Assembly (NCBI RefSeq): GCF_029229925.1 | Contig: NZ_CP107254.1 | Coordinates: 1,798,001-1,862,000, forward strand | Direction: 5' to 3' | DNA: 64,000 bases | From: Halorhabdus sp. BNX81 | Lineage (GTDB): Archaea; Halobacteriota; Halobacteria; Halobacteriales; Haloarculaceae | In this document: positions 16,276 through 27,950 of the stretch, piece after piece | How positions within the stretch are numbered: the first letter of the stretch is position 1 | Layout: each line of letters opens with the position of its first letter | The notes under the pieces: generated by a model | What the model saw: only the letters and a program-made list of their open reading frames with translations | What the model was told of the DNA's origin: nothing | The model's database searches: none | Made by a program: the position numbers and the translations under genes

Positions 16276-17736
16276 CTAGCCTTTGATGTTACAGACCGGA
16301 AACGTCCGAGCGACTCGATCCCCGATCCCGAGTTCGTCCGAGATCCGCACGACCTCGTCGACGTCCTTGTAGACGCCCGGGGCCTCCTCGGCGACGGTCG
16401 CCCCGCTCTCGGCCTTGACGTAGATCTGTTCTTGGTCCCGGAGGTCGTCCTGGACATCCTCGCCCCAGTAGGTGTTCTTGGCCTCGGTCCGGGACATGAG
16501 TCGGCCCGCGCCGTGGGCCGTCGAACCGAACGTCTCCGCCATCGAGTGCTCGCCGCCGCGGAGGACGTAACTCCCGGCCCCCATGCTCCCGGGGATGATG
16601 ACCGGCTGGCCCACGTCGCGGTAGGCAGCCGGGATTTCCGGATGACCGGCCGGGAAGGCCCGCGTCGCGCCCTTCCGGTGGACGAAGAGTTCACGATCCT
16701 CGCCCTCAATGGTATGGGTCTCCTTCTTGGCGATGTTGTGGGCAACGTCGTACAACAGTTCCATCTCCATATCGCGCCAGTCGCGGTCGAAGACGTCGGC
16801 AAAGACCTCCCTGGTTCGATGCATGATGAGCTGGCGGTTGACCCACGCGAAGTTGATCGCGGCGTTCATCGCCCCGTAGTACGCCTCGGCGAGATGGCTC
16901 CCGGCGGGCGCGGCCGCGAGTTCCTTGTCCGGCAACTGCGAGAGCAGTCCCTGATGGGCCTGCTCGATATCCCGAAGGTAGTCGGTACAGACCTGGTGGC
17001 CCAGGCCGCGTGAGCCACAGTGAATCAGGACGACGATCTGGTCTTCGCTGAGACCGAAAGATTCGGCGACGTCCTCGCGATAGACGTCCGTGACGCGCTG
17101 GACTTCCAGGAAGTGATTCCCGCTGCCCAGACTCCCGAGTTGCTGGCGGCCCCTGTCCTTTGCTTTCTTCGAGACTGCGTCGGGATCTGCCCCGGGTCGG
17201 ACTCCCTCGTCCTCGCAGTGGGCGAGATCGTCTTCGACGGCGTAGCCCTCGTCGAGCGCCCACTCGACGCCGCGTGTGAGGACTTCCTCCAGTGTGTCGA
17301 CGTCGGTCTGGACGACACCACCGCCGCCCAACCCCGACGGGATCGCCTCGAACAGCGCGTCGACGAGTTGCTCTTCGCGACCCTGAATGTCGCTGTACGT
17401 AAGGTTCGTTTTCAGCATTCTTACACCGCAATTAATATCGTAACCAACCGCTCCAGGCGATATAACGCCGGTTTCGGCGTCGATGCCGGCGACGCCGCCG
17501 ACCGGGAACCCATACCCCTGGTGGGCGTCGGGCATCGCGAGGGCGTACTGCTGGATCCCGGGGAGGTGGGTGGTGTTCTTGAGTTGCTGCAGAGAGAGGT
17601 CGTCGCTGATCTCGTCGAGGAGTTCCTCGCTGGCGAGGACCCGCGCGGGAACGCGCATCTCGCCTTCCTGTGGGATCTCCCAGACGTACTCGCGTACCTT
17701 CTCCAGGGTGAACTCACCGGCGTCGTAGGTACTCAT
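16276..17736 (-). CDS. rtcB: RNA-splicing ligase RtcB
   Basis: The 486-residue protein starts at MSTYDAGEFTLEKV; upstream residues in the open frame are non-coding in character. It joins RNA 2',3'-cyclic phosphate ends to 5'-OH ends with GTP and Mn2+, completing tRNA splicing. Metal-binding and catalytic motifs are all present: GYDINCGVRML, GSLGSGNHFLEVQ, HCGSRGLGHQV, GSMGAGSYVLRGG and the guanylylated His in STAHGAGRLMSR. No intein or intron interrupts it. Its activator archease is encoded 2.5 kb upstream on the same strand, with katG between, so the usual functional pair is kept close but separated. Confidence 0.95.
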   Translation of the reverse strand: MSTYDAGEFTLEKVREYVWEIPQEGEMRVPARVLASEELLDEISDDLSLQQLKNTTHLPGIQQYALAMPDAHQGYGFPVGGVAGIDAETGVISPGAVGYDINCGVRMLKTNLTYSDIQGREEQLVDALFEAIPSGLGGGGVVQTDVDTLEEVLTRGVEWALDEGYAVEDDLAHCEDEGVRPGADPDAVSKKAKDRGRQQLGSLGSGNHFLEVQRVTDVYREDVAESFGLSEDQIVVLIHCGSRGLGHQVCTDYLRDIEQAHQGLLSQLPDKELAAAPAGSHLAEAYYGAMNAAINFAWVNRQLIMHRTREVFADVFDRDWRDMEMELLYDVAHNIAKKETHTIEGEDRELFVHRKGATRAFPAGHPEIPAAYRDVGQPVIIPGSMGAGSYVLRGGEHSMAETFGSTAHGAGRLMSRTEAKNTYWGEDVQDDLRDQEQIYVKAESGATVAEEAPGVYKDVDEVVRISDELGIGDRVARTFPVCNIKG

Positions 17737-17822
17737 ACACGTGGGTACAACCTGTGGCAGCAAGTAAGGTTCGAAGCGGGAGACGGCGTCGGATCGACAG
17801 AAACGCGGCGGCGAGACGGCCG

Positions 17823-20036
<2,214 letters not shown>

Positions 20037-20217
20037 TTAATAATCCTCGCCATCGGTTGGCCCTTCCCCCGTCCGGGAGAAATGCCGCCGGAAAATTCGC
20101 CGTCCTCGTCGTCTCTCTGTCGGTGCTGGAACTGATGCGGGATGGATTTCGACGGCGACCGGTCTCATGTCGACAAGTCGTCGATCAACAACGGACAGCC
20201 GGCATGCATCGCTCCGA

Positions 20218-20628
20218 TCAGACATCGAAGACGACGTAGGCGTGCCAGCCCTCATCAGTTGCTTCGAGGACCATTTCCGAGTACGTGACGGCCTTGACCT
20301 CACGGGCGGAAATCGCGTCCAGTGGGACGCCCCGAGCGCTGGCACGGACGTGCCAGTCATCGCCGGTTCGGTCGACTGTCGCCCGGTTGTCGACCGGAAG
20401 GACGCCCCGCATATCACGCTGATAGATGAGTTCGTCCAGATAATCGAACAGTGCCGACTCCCGACTCTCGGCGCTCACGTCGACCTCGAAGCGCTCGCCG
20501 TGGCGAGGGACGTCTGCACACATCGCCGCGGCCAGGCCGTCGGCTGTCGCGCCAAAGGCGTCACCGAGAGTTTCGCCGGTCGATTCGACTGCCACGTCCG
20601 CCGTGTGCTCGCGCAGGTCGAAACTCAT
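20218..20628 (-). CDS. Archease (RtcB cofactor)
   Basis: The 136-residue protein is full length for archease (DUF101). It begins FDLREHTADVAVES with the conserved His and Asp metal ligands, and has LDELIYQRD in the middle and REVKAVTYSEMVLE near the end. Archease speeds guanylylation of RtcB and allows multiple turnovers. Its ATG overlaps the stop of the DUF502 gene by 4 bases (ATGA), so it is translated together with that membrane protein. The RtcB gene lies further downstream on the same strand beyond katG. No catalytic residue is missing. Confidence 0.93.
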   Translation of the reverse strand: MSFDLREHTADVAVESTGETLGDAFGATADGLAAAMCADVPRHGERFEVDVSAESRESALFDYLDELIYQRDMRGVLPVDNRATVDRTGDDWHVRASARGVPLDAISAREVKAVTYSEMVLEATDEGWHAYVVFDV

Positions 20629-21437
20629 GTGTGGTCCTCTCCTCCGTCATCGGCTCGGGACGGTTGCTCTGCAGCCGCGTCGTCAGTTTCGGACGCAGTT
20701 CCCGATAGCCACTCCGTCCCGACGATCCCGTCCGGCAGGCTGTCGGGATACTCGATGGAATCCGCGTCGGCGGTCGCGGTCTCACCGACGGCGACGCCGC
20801 TGGTCATGATGGCCTTGAGCCCCTCCTCGACGCTCATATCGACATCGATACATCGATCCGGTGTGACGTGGAGGACGTATCCACCCATGAGCGGGTTCGG
20901 AGCCAGCGGCACGTAGATCGTCAACATCCCTTCGTGGCCAGTGTCCTGTTGGATCCCCTCGGGTGTCTCGGCCGTCACGAATCCGGTCGCGTAGGACCCT
21001 TCCGTCGGGAACTCGACGAGTTTGATCTCCTGAAAGCTCTCCGTATCCGCGTCCAGCACCAGTTCGCTCATCTCGTTGAACGTCTGATAGACGCTGCCGA
21101 TGCCGGGAATCGTTCCCATCGCACGGTCGAAGCGCTGCTCGACAGCCGCCGCGCCGGAGTACGCCTCCGCAAGAAAGCCCACGAACCCGATGAGCAGAAT
21201 CACGGCACCAAGCGAGATGATCTGAAGCAGTATCACCGGAGTGTTCCCACCGAGGCCGAGGACGCTTTGGAGTGTCCCCGTCAGTGGTTGCAGTATCCCG
21301 AAGATGAACCCCCAGACGAAGCTCACAACCACCACGGTAATCAACAGCGGGATGGTGAGCGTCAATCCGGTTACCAGCGCCTGCTTGACCCGGTCGCGGA
21401 TATCTGTCGGGTGAGATGGCTGGATAGAGCTCGACAT
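20625..21437 (-). CDS. DUF502 family membrane protein
   Basis: The 270-residue protein starts at MSSSIQPSHPTDIRDRVKQALVTGL, the typical DUF502 opening; the longer frame upstream is unlike the family. Two transmembrane helices (about residues 22-45 and 65-90) precede a conserved soluble domain with IPGIGSVYQTFNEM, VLVEFPTEGSYATGFVT-type sequence, and VPLAPNPLMGGYV. DUF502 proteins are widespread in bacteria and haloarchaea without an established role. The last 40 residues are acidic and low complexity. The gene overlaps archease by 4 bases, which ties an uncharacterised membrane protein to an RNA-ligase cofactor. Confidence 0.85.
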   Translation of the reverse strand: MSSSIQPSHPTDIRDRVKQALVTGLTLTIPLLITVVVVSFVWGFIFGILQPLTGTLQSVLGLGGNTPVILLQIISLGAVILLIGFVGFLAEAYSGAAAVEQRFDRAMGTIPGIGSVYQTFNEMSELVLDADTESFQEIKLVEFPTEGSYATGFVTAETPEGIQQDTGHEGMLTIYVPLAPNPLMGGYVLHVTPDRCIDVDMSVEEGLKAIMTSGVAVGETATADADSIEYPDSLPDGIVGTEWLSGTASETDDAAAEQPSRADDGGEDHT

Positions 21438-21642
21438 ATCCGACCAATTAGCTGCAGCCACCGAAAGCGTTGTGGCCACGGGATCGACGGGTCGGTCGCC
21501 TGCCCCCAGCGACAGCAGGAGCGGATACGAACCCGACAGTATCGACGTCCATGTTACCGACGGCTTTCCCACTCCGCCGTTCGTGTCGGAAAGAAGACGG
21601 TCGGCTTAAACGTTATATAGATCAAGATCATACCCCTGCGTA

Positions 21643-22128
21643 GTGAGCGTCACTGTCGAAGCGACACGGGTCGAACGTGGCGACGACGAGTTCGTCGATG
21701 CCGCGTGGAACCTCAAGGAGCATATCAGATCCGAGGAGGGAATCTTACGACAGCGGCGTCGATTCTTCGAGAACGCCTATCGACGCTCGACAACATACCT
21801 CTATTACGATGGGGGCCACGACCCGGACCTCATCGGGTTCGCAGCGGTCCGTCGTGACGGCTACATTCTCTTTCTCGCAGTCGATCCGGCCTATCGCAAC
21901 GAGGGGTTCGGGAAGCGCCTCATCGCACGGGCCGTCGGAGATTATGAATCCGTCTCCTGTCACGCGCGAACGACTAATCAGTCCGCCATGCAGTTCTACC
22001 GCCACATCGGTTTCGAAGTCGAGCGGCGGATCGACAACTACTACGAAGACGGCGGGGACGCCTACTACCTCACACTTGGCAACGACGACGGGATCATCGA
22101 CCGGCTCCAGGGTCTGTTGACTCGATAG
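21643..22128 (+). CDS. GNAT family N-acetyltransferase
   Basis: The 161-residue protein starts with GTG at 21643. A TATA-like TTATATAGATC lies about 30 bases upstream, so the transcript is probably leaderless. The acetyl-CoA fold is clear: LFLAVDPAYRNEGFGKRLIARAV contains the R/Q-x-x-G-x-G/A pyrophosphate loop (RNEGFGK), and NQSAMQFYRHIGFEVERRI is the C-terminal motif B seen in RimI-like enzymes. The acceptor amine is unknown. It precedes the priS and GINS genes on the same strand. Acetylation of a replication or ribosomal protein is only speculation from this neighbourhood. Confidence 0.85.
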   Translation: MSVTVEATRVERGDDEFVDAAWNLKEHIRSEEGILRQRRRFFENAYRRSTTYLYYDGGHDPDLIGFAAVRRDGYILFLAVDPAYRNEGFGKRLIARAVGDYESVSCHARTTNQSAMQFYRHIGFEVERRIDNYYEDGGDAYYLTLGNDDGIIDRLQGLLTR

Positions 22129-22243
22129 GATCGGACAGTCCAATGGTTCGATGACTGGCGAGCGCGCGGTGTAGACGTCAACGCCCCCCGCGTTGCGGGC
22201 CCGACCGACAATCATTTTCCTCCCCTCCGCGAACCCGGGAGCG

Positions 22244-23404
22244 ATGGAGGAGCGAACCCGCGCGTATCTCCGGGGCCGGTTCGGCGACCATTATCGACGA
22301 ACCGATCCGCTACCGCCGCCGGACGCTCACGAACGCGAATGGGGCTACATCCCCTGGACCGACAGCCCCGGCGAGACGATGGTTCGCCACCAGTCACTGC
22401 TGGATATGGGCGACCTCGAATCGTTCCTCGCCAGGGAACGACCACGGCACGTCTACTTTTCGGCCGGCCGATACGCCGACCCGGGGGCCGGGTCGATGAG
22501 CGCCAAGGACTGGCGCGGGTCGGACGTCGTCTTCGATCTGGACGCCGATCACCTGCCGTCGGTCGATCCCACCCAGGCCACCTACGCCGAGATGCTCGCT
22601 GCTTGCAAGGACGCTCTCTTTCGACTGCTTGACTTCCTGGAGGACGACTTCGGGTTCGATGACCTGACGATCGTCTTCTCGGGCGGTCGCGGGTACCACG
22701 TCCACGTCCGCGACGAGGGGATTCAACAGCTCGAACGTGAGGCCAGGCGTGAAATCGTCGATTACGTTCGTGGGATCGGCCTTGATCTGGATGGCCTCGT
22801 GACGACGGAGATGCGGGGGAACGTGACGGCCCGAACGCTCCGGACTGAAGGGGGCTGGGGGGAACGCGTCCACGACGAGTTGCTCGCCTTCGTCGACGAA
22901 GTCGAGTCGCTCGAGGAAGACCGGGCGATGGAACGACTACAGGAGCTGGAAGGGATCGGCGAAGGGCGGGCGAAGACGATCCATGGCGCGATCGAGGAAA
23001 ACCGCGCGGCGATCGAAGACGGAAACATGGAGGCTGGCGGCCCGGGGATCCGCAAGCTCGTCGAGGCGATCACCGGGGACGTCATCGAGGGGCAAAACGC
23101 ACCGATCGACGAACCGGTCACGACCGACACGAACCGGCTCATCCGACTACCGGGCAGCCTTCACGGCGGCAGTGGCCTCGCCGTGCGGAAGCTCCCGCGG
23201 GATGAACTTGCGGAGTTCGACCCGCTGGTCGACGCCGTCCCGGAGACGTTTGTGGGCCACGACATCACCGTCGAAGTGACAGATTCCGGTGAGGTCAAGC
23301 TCGGTGGCGATAGCTTTACACTCCCGGAGGGAGTTACTTCCGTTCCGGAGTACCTCGGCGTGTTCCTCATGAGTCGTGGACGCGCCGAGAAGGGCCAGGA
23401 ATAA
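22244..23404 (+). CDS. priS: DNA primase small catalytic subunit PriS
   Basis: The 386-residue protein starts at MEERTRAYLRGRFG. It is the archaeo-eukaryotic primase catalytic subunit, which lays RNA/DNA primers with the PriL subunit. The catalytic Asp pair is in VVFDLDADHL (D98 and D100), and the nucleotide-binding SGGRGYHVHV lies near residue 150. The N-terminal YFSAGRYADP segment is also conserved. The next gene, 19 bases downstream on the same strand, encodes a GINS protein. The two form a replication operon of the sort found in many archaea, linking primer synthesis to the CMG-like helicase. Confidence 0.95.
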   Translation: MEERTRAYLRGRFGDHYRRTDPLPPPDAHEREWGYIPWTDSPGETMVRHQSLLDMGDLESFLARERPRHVYFSAGRYADPGAGSMSAKDWRGSDVVFDLDADHLPSVDPTQATYAEMLAACKDALFRLLDFLEDDFGFDDLTIVFSGGRGYHVHVRDEGIQQLEREARREIVDYVRGIGLDLDGLVTTEMRGNVTARTLRTEGGWGERVHDELLAFVDEVESLEEDRAMERLQELEGIGEGRAKTIHGAIEENRAAIEDGNMEAGGPGIRKLVEAITGDVIEGQNAPIDEPVTTDTNRLIRLPGSLHGGSGLAVRKLPRDELAEFDPLVDAVPETFVGHDITVEVTDSGEVKLGGDSFTLPEGVTSVPEYLGVFLMSRGRAEKGQE

Positions 23405-23423
23405 GCTGGAGTCGCCGAAAATC

Positions 23424-24329
23424 ATGGACTTAGACGAGATCCAATCGGTACAGAGTCGCGAGCGCCAGACCGACAGCCTCCAGCAGCTTCGCGATTCGTT
23501 TTACGAGGAAGCGGGACAGTTCGTCCGCTCGCTGCGGGCCGAGCGCGAGCGCGCGGCCGAGGCCGCCGACGATCCGTTCGACTCCCCGAAGGTCACCCGC
23601 CTCTCAGATGACATCGACACCGCCGAGCAAACGCTGCAGGCCATCTACGAACGCCGCGTCGGCAAAGTCGTCAAGATGGCGTCGCTCGCGGCCGCGGACA
23701 TGCCAACTGAGGAGGAGGGGCTGACCACCGAGGAGCGCGATCTCTTCGCTGACCTGGTGAGTTCGATCGAATCGAATCGCCAGCGCGTCTTCGACGTCCT
23801 GGACGGAGACTCCATGTCCGTCGCCGGCAATTCGGAACCGGAACCGTCCGTCGAAGATTCCCCACCGAGTGTGACCGACGAAGGCGTCACTGCACAACCC
23901 GACACTGCCGGGTCGACGACAGCCAGCCAGGAGCCGGCTGTCCCGCCGATGGAACCCGACGAAGACGGTCCAACCCCGGAGAGTGACGAGGTGCCCGCGG
24001 CGGAGTTGATGGGCACCGAATCGACGCCCGAGGCGAGTCCAGCCGATCCGGACGTGACCAGCCCGTCAGCGCCGGCCGAGAACGCGAAAGCGCCGGCAGC
24101 CGGGTCGAATGATGACGGATCCGACCCGACGACGCGGCGTGACGGCGGTCCGCCGGATTCGACGGACAGCAGCGTCGAGCGGACGACCGTTCGAATCACC
24201 AGCGATGTCGGAGAGATTCTCGGTGTCGACGACCGGACGTACGATCTGGTGGCCGAAGACGTCGTGACGCTGCCGGCGACAAACGCCGAACCCCTGGTCG
24301 AGCGCGGCGTCGCGGAGACGCTCCAGTAG
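23424..24329 (+). CDS. GINS complex protein (Gins51 type)
   Basis: The 301-residue protein starts at MDLDEIQSVQSRERQ, 19 bases after priS. Residues 1-130 form the helical GINS A-domain (LQQLRDSFYEEAGQFVRSL, then KVVKMASLAAAD). Residues about 131-245 are a low-complexity, Pro/Ser/Thr/Asp-rich linker. The last 50 residues (TTVRITSDVGEILGVDDRTYDLVAEDVVTLP is the region, split here at VGEILGVDD and YDLVAEDVVTLP) are the small B-domain. The A-then-B order marks the Gins51/Sld5 class. GINS bridges MCM helicase and the primase/GAN nuclease. The very long acidic linker is longer than in non-halophiles. Confidence 0.9.
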   Translation: MDLDEIQSVQSRERQTDSLQQLRDSFYEEAGQFVRSLRAERERAAEAADDPFDSPKVTRLSDDIDTAEQTLQAIYERRVGKVVKMASLAAADMPTEEEGLTTEERDLFADLVSSIESNRQRVFDVLDGDSMSVAGNSEPEPSVEDSPPSVTDEGVTAQPDTAGSTTASQEPAVPPMEPDEDGPTPESDEVPAAELMGTESTPEASPADPDVTSPSAPAENAKAPAAGSNDDGSDPTTRRDGGPPDSTDSSVERTTVRITSDVGEILGVDDRTYDLVAEDVVTLPATNAEPLVERGVAETLQ

Positions 24330-24391
24330 TCTCTTACTGTGAAGGTTGTTTTCGAAGGCTGCAGCGGTACTGAGTTGTGAAATCCGCAGTG

Positions 24392-25501
24392 TCAGTCCGC
24401 TTGGTCCCGGGATCCGATCCGCACGTCCAGCGTCTCGGTCGTCCCGTCCCGCCAGACCTGAATCGCTGCCGGTTGTCCAACCCGAGTTTCGAGCGCCAGG
24501 GCACTGGCCAGTTGCTGGGTGGTCGGGGTCGGCTCGCCTTCGATACGGGTAATCACGTCGCCACCGACCGGGATTGGCCGTCCATTGATCGACACGTCGT
24601 CGGTCGCCCCCCGGAGAACCCCGTCCGACGGCCCGTCGTCAACGACCTGCGTGACGTAGACGCCCGAGGTCTCCGGAAGATCGTTAGCCTCCGCCACGGC
24701 GGGTGTGACGTCCCGAAGCCCGATGCCGAGGTAGGGGTGGGCGTACGATCCTGTCTCGATCAGACTCGGGACCACCCTGGTGGTCAGCGCACTGGAGATC
24801 GCCAGCCCGATATTGTCGCCCTGGCCGGCACTGATGACGCCGACGACCTCGCCCTGGAGAGTCACCAGCGGGCCGCCACTGTTGCCCGGGTTGACGGCGG
24901 CGTCCGTCTGAATCGTATCGGGGATCGAGAACCTGTTCGGCCCCTCAAGCGTCCGGTCGACGCCACTGACGATACCCGCGGAAACCGACCCCGAGAGGCC
25001 ATACGGGTTCCCGATAGCGACCACTTCGGTTCCGATGGCGGGTTCACGTTCGACAAAGGATACCGGGTCGGCGGCCGGTGGATGGTCCCCGACGGATAGA
25101 ACCGCGAGGTCGCTATGGGTGTCGGTCCCGACGATGGACGCCTCTCGCCAGCCGGTCGACGGATACCGGACGTACAGGTCTTCGGCGTCCGCGACGACGT
25201 GTTCGTTCGTGACGAGATGGCTTTCGTCGTAGACAAAGCCGGTCCCGGTCCCCGCCGACCCGAAGGTCGTGATGACCCTGATCTGGACGACCGAATCGCT
25301 GATTGAACGGTACACGTCAGTGTATCGCGACTGGGAGTCCGCATCGAGTCGGGTTGCGTCCAATCCCGGATCGTCGCCCGCGGACGACACCGGATCGGTC
25401 GTCTCGGCCGACGGCGAGTCCGCACAGCCGGCGGTGCCGAGTGCGGTTGCCGCACCGAGCAGACCGAGAAACCGTCGGCGAGACAGTCCCTGCGGTGACA
25501 T
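24392..25501 (-). CDS. HtrA/DegP-like serine protease, Tat lipoprotein
   Basis: The 369-residue protein starts at MSPQGLSRRRFLGLLG, a twin-arginine signal, and TAGC forms a lipobox (lipid on Cys26), so it is exported folded and anchored outside the membrane. The trypsin-like domain has all catalytic residues: His in VTNEHVV, Asp in HSDLAVL and Ser in NPGNSGGPL. One PDZ domain follows (HPYLGIGLRDV to PAAIQVW). Such enzymes degrade or refold damaged exported proteins. The 102 bases of open frame upstream are not coding in character. The gene converges with GINS across 62 bases. Confidence 0.92.
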   Translation of the reverse strand: MSPQGLSRRRFLGLLGAATALGTAGCADSPSAETTDPVSSAGDDPGLDATRLDADSQSRYTDVYRSISDSVVQIRVITTFGSAGTGTGFVYDESHLVTNEHVVADAEDLYVRYPSTGWREASIVGTDTHSDLAVLSVGDHPPAADPVSFVEREPAIGTEVVAIGNPYGLSGSVSAGIVSGVDRTLEGPNRFSIPDTIQTDAAVNPGNSGGPLVTLQGEVVGVISAGQGDNIGLAISSALTTRVVPSLIETGSYAHPYLGIGLRDVTPAVAEANDLPETSGVYVTQVVDDGPSDGVLRGATDDVSINGRPIPVGGDVITRIEGEPTPTTQQLASALALETRVGQPAAIQVWRDGTTETLDVRIGSRDQAD

Positions 25502-25643
25502 AGGCAATGCTAGTCGTAAACGCGCATAAACGCTTGGCTGGCGACAGGTTCTTGCGGGTAGCTGGCACACCCCACGAGAGGCCCACCTATGCTGCCGAGC
25601 CACCGAGGATTAAGTATCTCTCGGGCGTATCAGTTCCTGACCC

Positions 25644-26357
25644 ATGGAACTCACCTGGCACGGTCATTCGACCTGGAGTGTCGAACTCGCAAACACGCGC
25701 TTGTTGATCGATCCCTTTTTCGACAACCCGAAGACTTCGCTGTCGCCCGCGGACGTCGAGAGCCCCGACTTCGTGCTGTTGACCCACGGGCACGCCGACC
25801 ATATCGCCGACGTCGGTGCGTTCCCGGACGCGACCGTCGTCGCGACGCCGGAACTCGCCGGTTACATCGAGAACGAGCACGGCAACGAGACCGTCGGGAT
25901 GAACCTCGGCGGGACGGTCGCGGCCGGCGACGCCTTCGTGACGATGCACCGAGCCGACCACACGAACGGCATCAACACGTCCAACGAAATCGGCTCAGCC
26001 GGGATGCCAGCCGGGTTCGTGATCTCCGACGCCGAACCGACGCGAGTCAGCGACGAGGACTCGACGGCGTTTTACCACGCCGGCGACACCGGTCTGATGT
26101 CGGAAATGCGCGACGTGATCGGGCCGTTCCTCGAACCCGACGCCGCGGCCGTCCCGATCGGCGATCATTTCACGATGGGACCGGAGCAGGCCGCCGTCGC
26201 CGTCGACTGGCTCGATGTCGAGTACGCCTTCCCGATGCACTACGACACGTTCCCGCCGATCGAACAGGACGCCGAGGCGTTCGCCCGCGAGGTCAAAGCC
26301 GTCGGCAGCGACGCAGACGTCCACGTCCTCGACGGCGACGGAACGTTCGAGCTCTAA
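25644..26357 (+). CDS. Metal-dependent hydrolase, UPF0173 (metallo-beta-lactamase fold)
   Basis: The 237-residue protein has the UPF0173 form of the metallo-beta-lactamase fold. It begins [10 protein letters not shown], has the zinc motif [14 protein letters not shown] (H-x-H-x-D-H), later [13 protein letters not shown], and ends with [16 protein letters not shown]. The family removes phosphate or thioester groups from unknown small molecules, and its cellular role is unsettled. It is a single plus-strand gene between a protease and a TatD-like gene on the other strand, so the context gives no hint of substrate. Confidence 0.88.
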   Translation: MELTWHGHSTWSVELANTRLLIDPFFDNPKTSLSPADVESPDFVLLTHGHADHIADVGAFPDATVVATPELAGYIENEHGNETVGMNLGGTVAAGDAFVTMHRADHTNGINTSNEIGSAGMPAGFVISDAEPTRVSDEDSTAFYHAGDTGLMSEMRDVIGPFLEPDAAAVPIGDHFTMGPEQAAVAVDWLDVEYAFPMHYDTFPPIEQDAEAFAREVKAVGSDADVHVLDGDGTFEL

Positions 26358-26387
26358 GCGGGGACGCCACCGGGATCTGGACCGCAC

Positions 26388-27230
26388 TTACAGCGTCGCT
26401 TCGGTGTCGATCCCGTAGACTGCGGCGGGCGTCTCGACGTGGGCTGTCCGGATCGCGTCGTCGTAGCCGTCCGCCCGCAGCCACTCGACGCGCCGGGGGA
26501 CGGTCTTCGGGCCGAGCACCGCCCCTGGTCGATCGGGATCGTCGATGAAGTCGGTCTCCATCAGGAACGGTTCGTTCTCCTCGATGGCGATCTCCAGCTC
26601 GTCTTTGTTCGAGAGGACGCTCTTGGTCGGCCCGTCGAGGCGGCCTTCCGAGTAGTGCTTGACGACACGCTTGGCCGGCAGCCCCCGATCTTCAGCCCAC
26701 TCGGCCACCTCGGTGAAGTCCTGGCCACCTTCGGTGTGAAGCTGGACGGCGCAGCCGGTTTCGGCACCCAACTCGAAGGCGTGTTTCATCACCTCGTTCG
26801 AGGCTTCCCAGACCGGGTCGCCCACGTCGTAGTGTGGCCGCCCGGATTTGAGTGCGAGCGCCGGGCCGTCGGCGACGTACTCGGCCGCGACGTCGAGACC
26901 CGCCTGCATGATGTTGCCTGCTTCTTCAGGAGTGTACCCCCGCCCCGTCAGCTTCGAGATCAATGCGGGATGGACGCCCAGAACCGGCCAGGCGCGTCCC
27001 GGGAGTACTTTCGTGGCCCGCTCGACGGCGTCGATGGTCGTCTCGAACACCGCTCTGAAAATCGCCTCGTCGTCGCCGACATCTTCGAGCATCCAGGAGG
27101 GTTTGTTGACGACCAGTAGGTGCGTGCCGCCGGCCCTGGCGAAGTCCTCGACGGCGTCGATCCCGCGGCCGTGTTCGGGATCGAGATGCAGGTGATTATC
27201 CAGGATCGGCGTGTCGGACTCGTCAGTCAT
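26388..27230 (-). CDS. TatD-related amidohydrolase
   Basis: The 280-residue protein starts at MTDESDTPILDNHLHLDPEHG; nine further in-frame residues upstream are unlikely. DNHLHLDP is the metal-binding H-x-H of TatD-type TIM-barrel hydrolases. VLGVHPALI, CAVQLHTEGG, VVKHYSEG and FLMETDFIDDP (metal Asp) follow in order. The archaeal COG1099 branch differs from true DNase TatD, so a nuclease role is uncertain. It lies 59 bases downstream of the NYN-domain gene on the same strand. Confidence 0.85.
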   Translation of the reverse strand: MTDESDTPILDNHLHLDPEHGRGIDAVEDFARAGGTHLLVVNKPSWMLEDVGDDEAIFRAVFETTIDAVERATKVLPGRAWPVLGVHPALISKLTGRGYTPEEAGNIMQAGLDVAAEYVADGPALALKSGRPHYDVGDPVWEASNEVMKHAFELGAETGCAVQLHTEGGQDFTEVAEWAEDRGLPAKRVVKHYSEGRLDGPTKSVLSNKDELEIAIEENEPFLMETDFIDDPDRPGAVLGPKTVPRRVEWLRADGYDDAIRTAHVETPAAVYGIDTEATL

Positions 27231-27289
27231 ACCCGAAACTGGGGGTGTTCGATCCAAAAGGCGTTCGTCTCCGAACGAGTCGACGCTGT

Positions 27290-27736
27290 TCAGTCTTCGA
27301 GCGAGTGGCTCTCGTGGGCAGTATTCGCCAGCGCGTCCGAGCGGCCGTGTTCGCCCGGCGCGATCGCGACCGTCCGACAGCCCCGGTCGGCGGCGACTTC
27401 CAGCGCGGGTTTGAAGTCAGTATCGCGGGAGGCGACCACCAGCGTGTCGATCCGGCCCTCGCTGGCTGCTCGCGTCGCGTCGACGGCGAGTTTGACGTCA
27501 ACGTCTCCGCTGGTCGTGATGACCTCGAACCCGCGGGCTTCGCCAGCCTGAATTAGCCCGGGTGTGGCGTGTTCGTCGAGATAGAGTCTCGCAGCCGCTA
27601 CTCGGCCGTACTCGTCGGCGATCGCTCGCAGGTCGTCGAGATCAATGTCGAACTCCTCACGGAGGACGTTCGGTCCGTCGACGTAGAGACCGACGCCGCC
27701 CGCTTGATCGCCACGAAGACGGCCCAACAAGCTCAT
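27290..27736 (-). CDS. NYN domain protein (PIN-like, TIGR00288 type)
   Basis: The 148-residue protein has a single NYN (PIN-like nuclease) domain. Acidic metal ligands lie in GLYVDGPNVLREEFDIDL, in SGDVDVKLAVDA and in VVASRDTDFKPAL, the expected D...D...D arrangement. Archaeal and eukaryotic NYN proteins act on RNA, so an RNase role is likely but not shown. The gene is adjacent to tRNA-Glu, on the opposite strand, 140 bases away. It is followed by the TatD-like gene. Confidence 0.85.
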   Translation of the reverse strand: MSLLGRLRGDQAGGVGLYVDGPNVLREEFDIDLDDLRAIADEYGRVAAARLYLDEHATPGLIQAGEARGFEVITTSGDVDVKLAVDATRAASEGRIDTLVVASRDTDFKPALEVAADRGCRTVAIAPGEHGRSDALANTAHESHSLED

Positions 27737-27875
27737 ATTCTCCCCGATGAGAGGGTCGAACTTGGAGGTTCCGTCTCCGCCGGTTCTTGGGTGAGCCTAA
27801 CACGCCACAGTCCCGGGACGAATTGACGGCATTTATTAGGGTCCAGTCCGTCGATCGGAGTGTAGTTCGCGGCCC

Positions 27876-27950
<75 letters not shown>

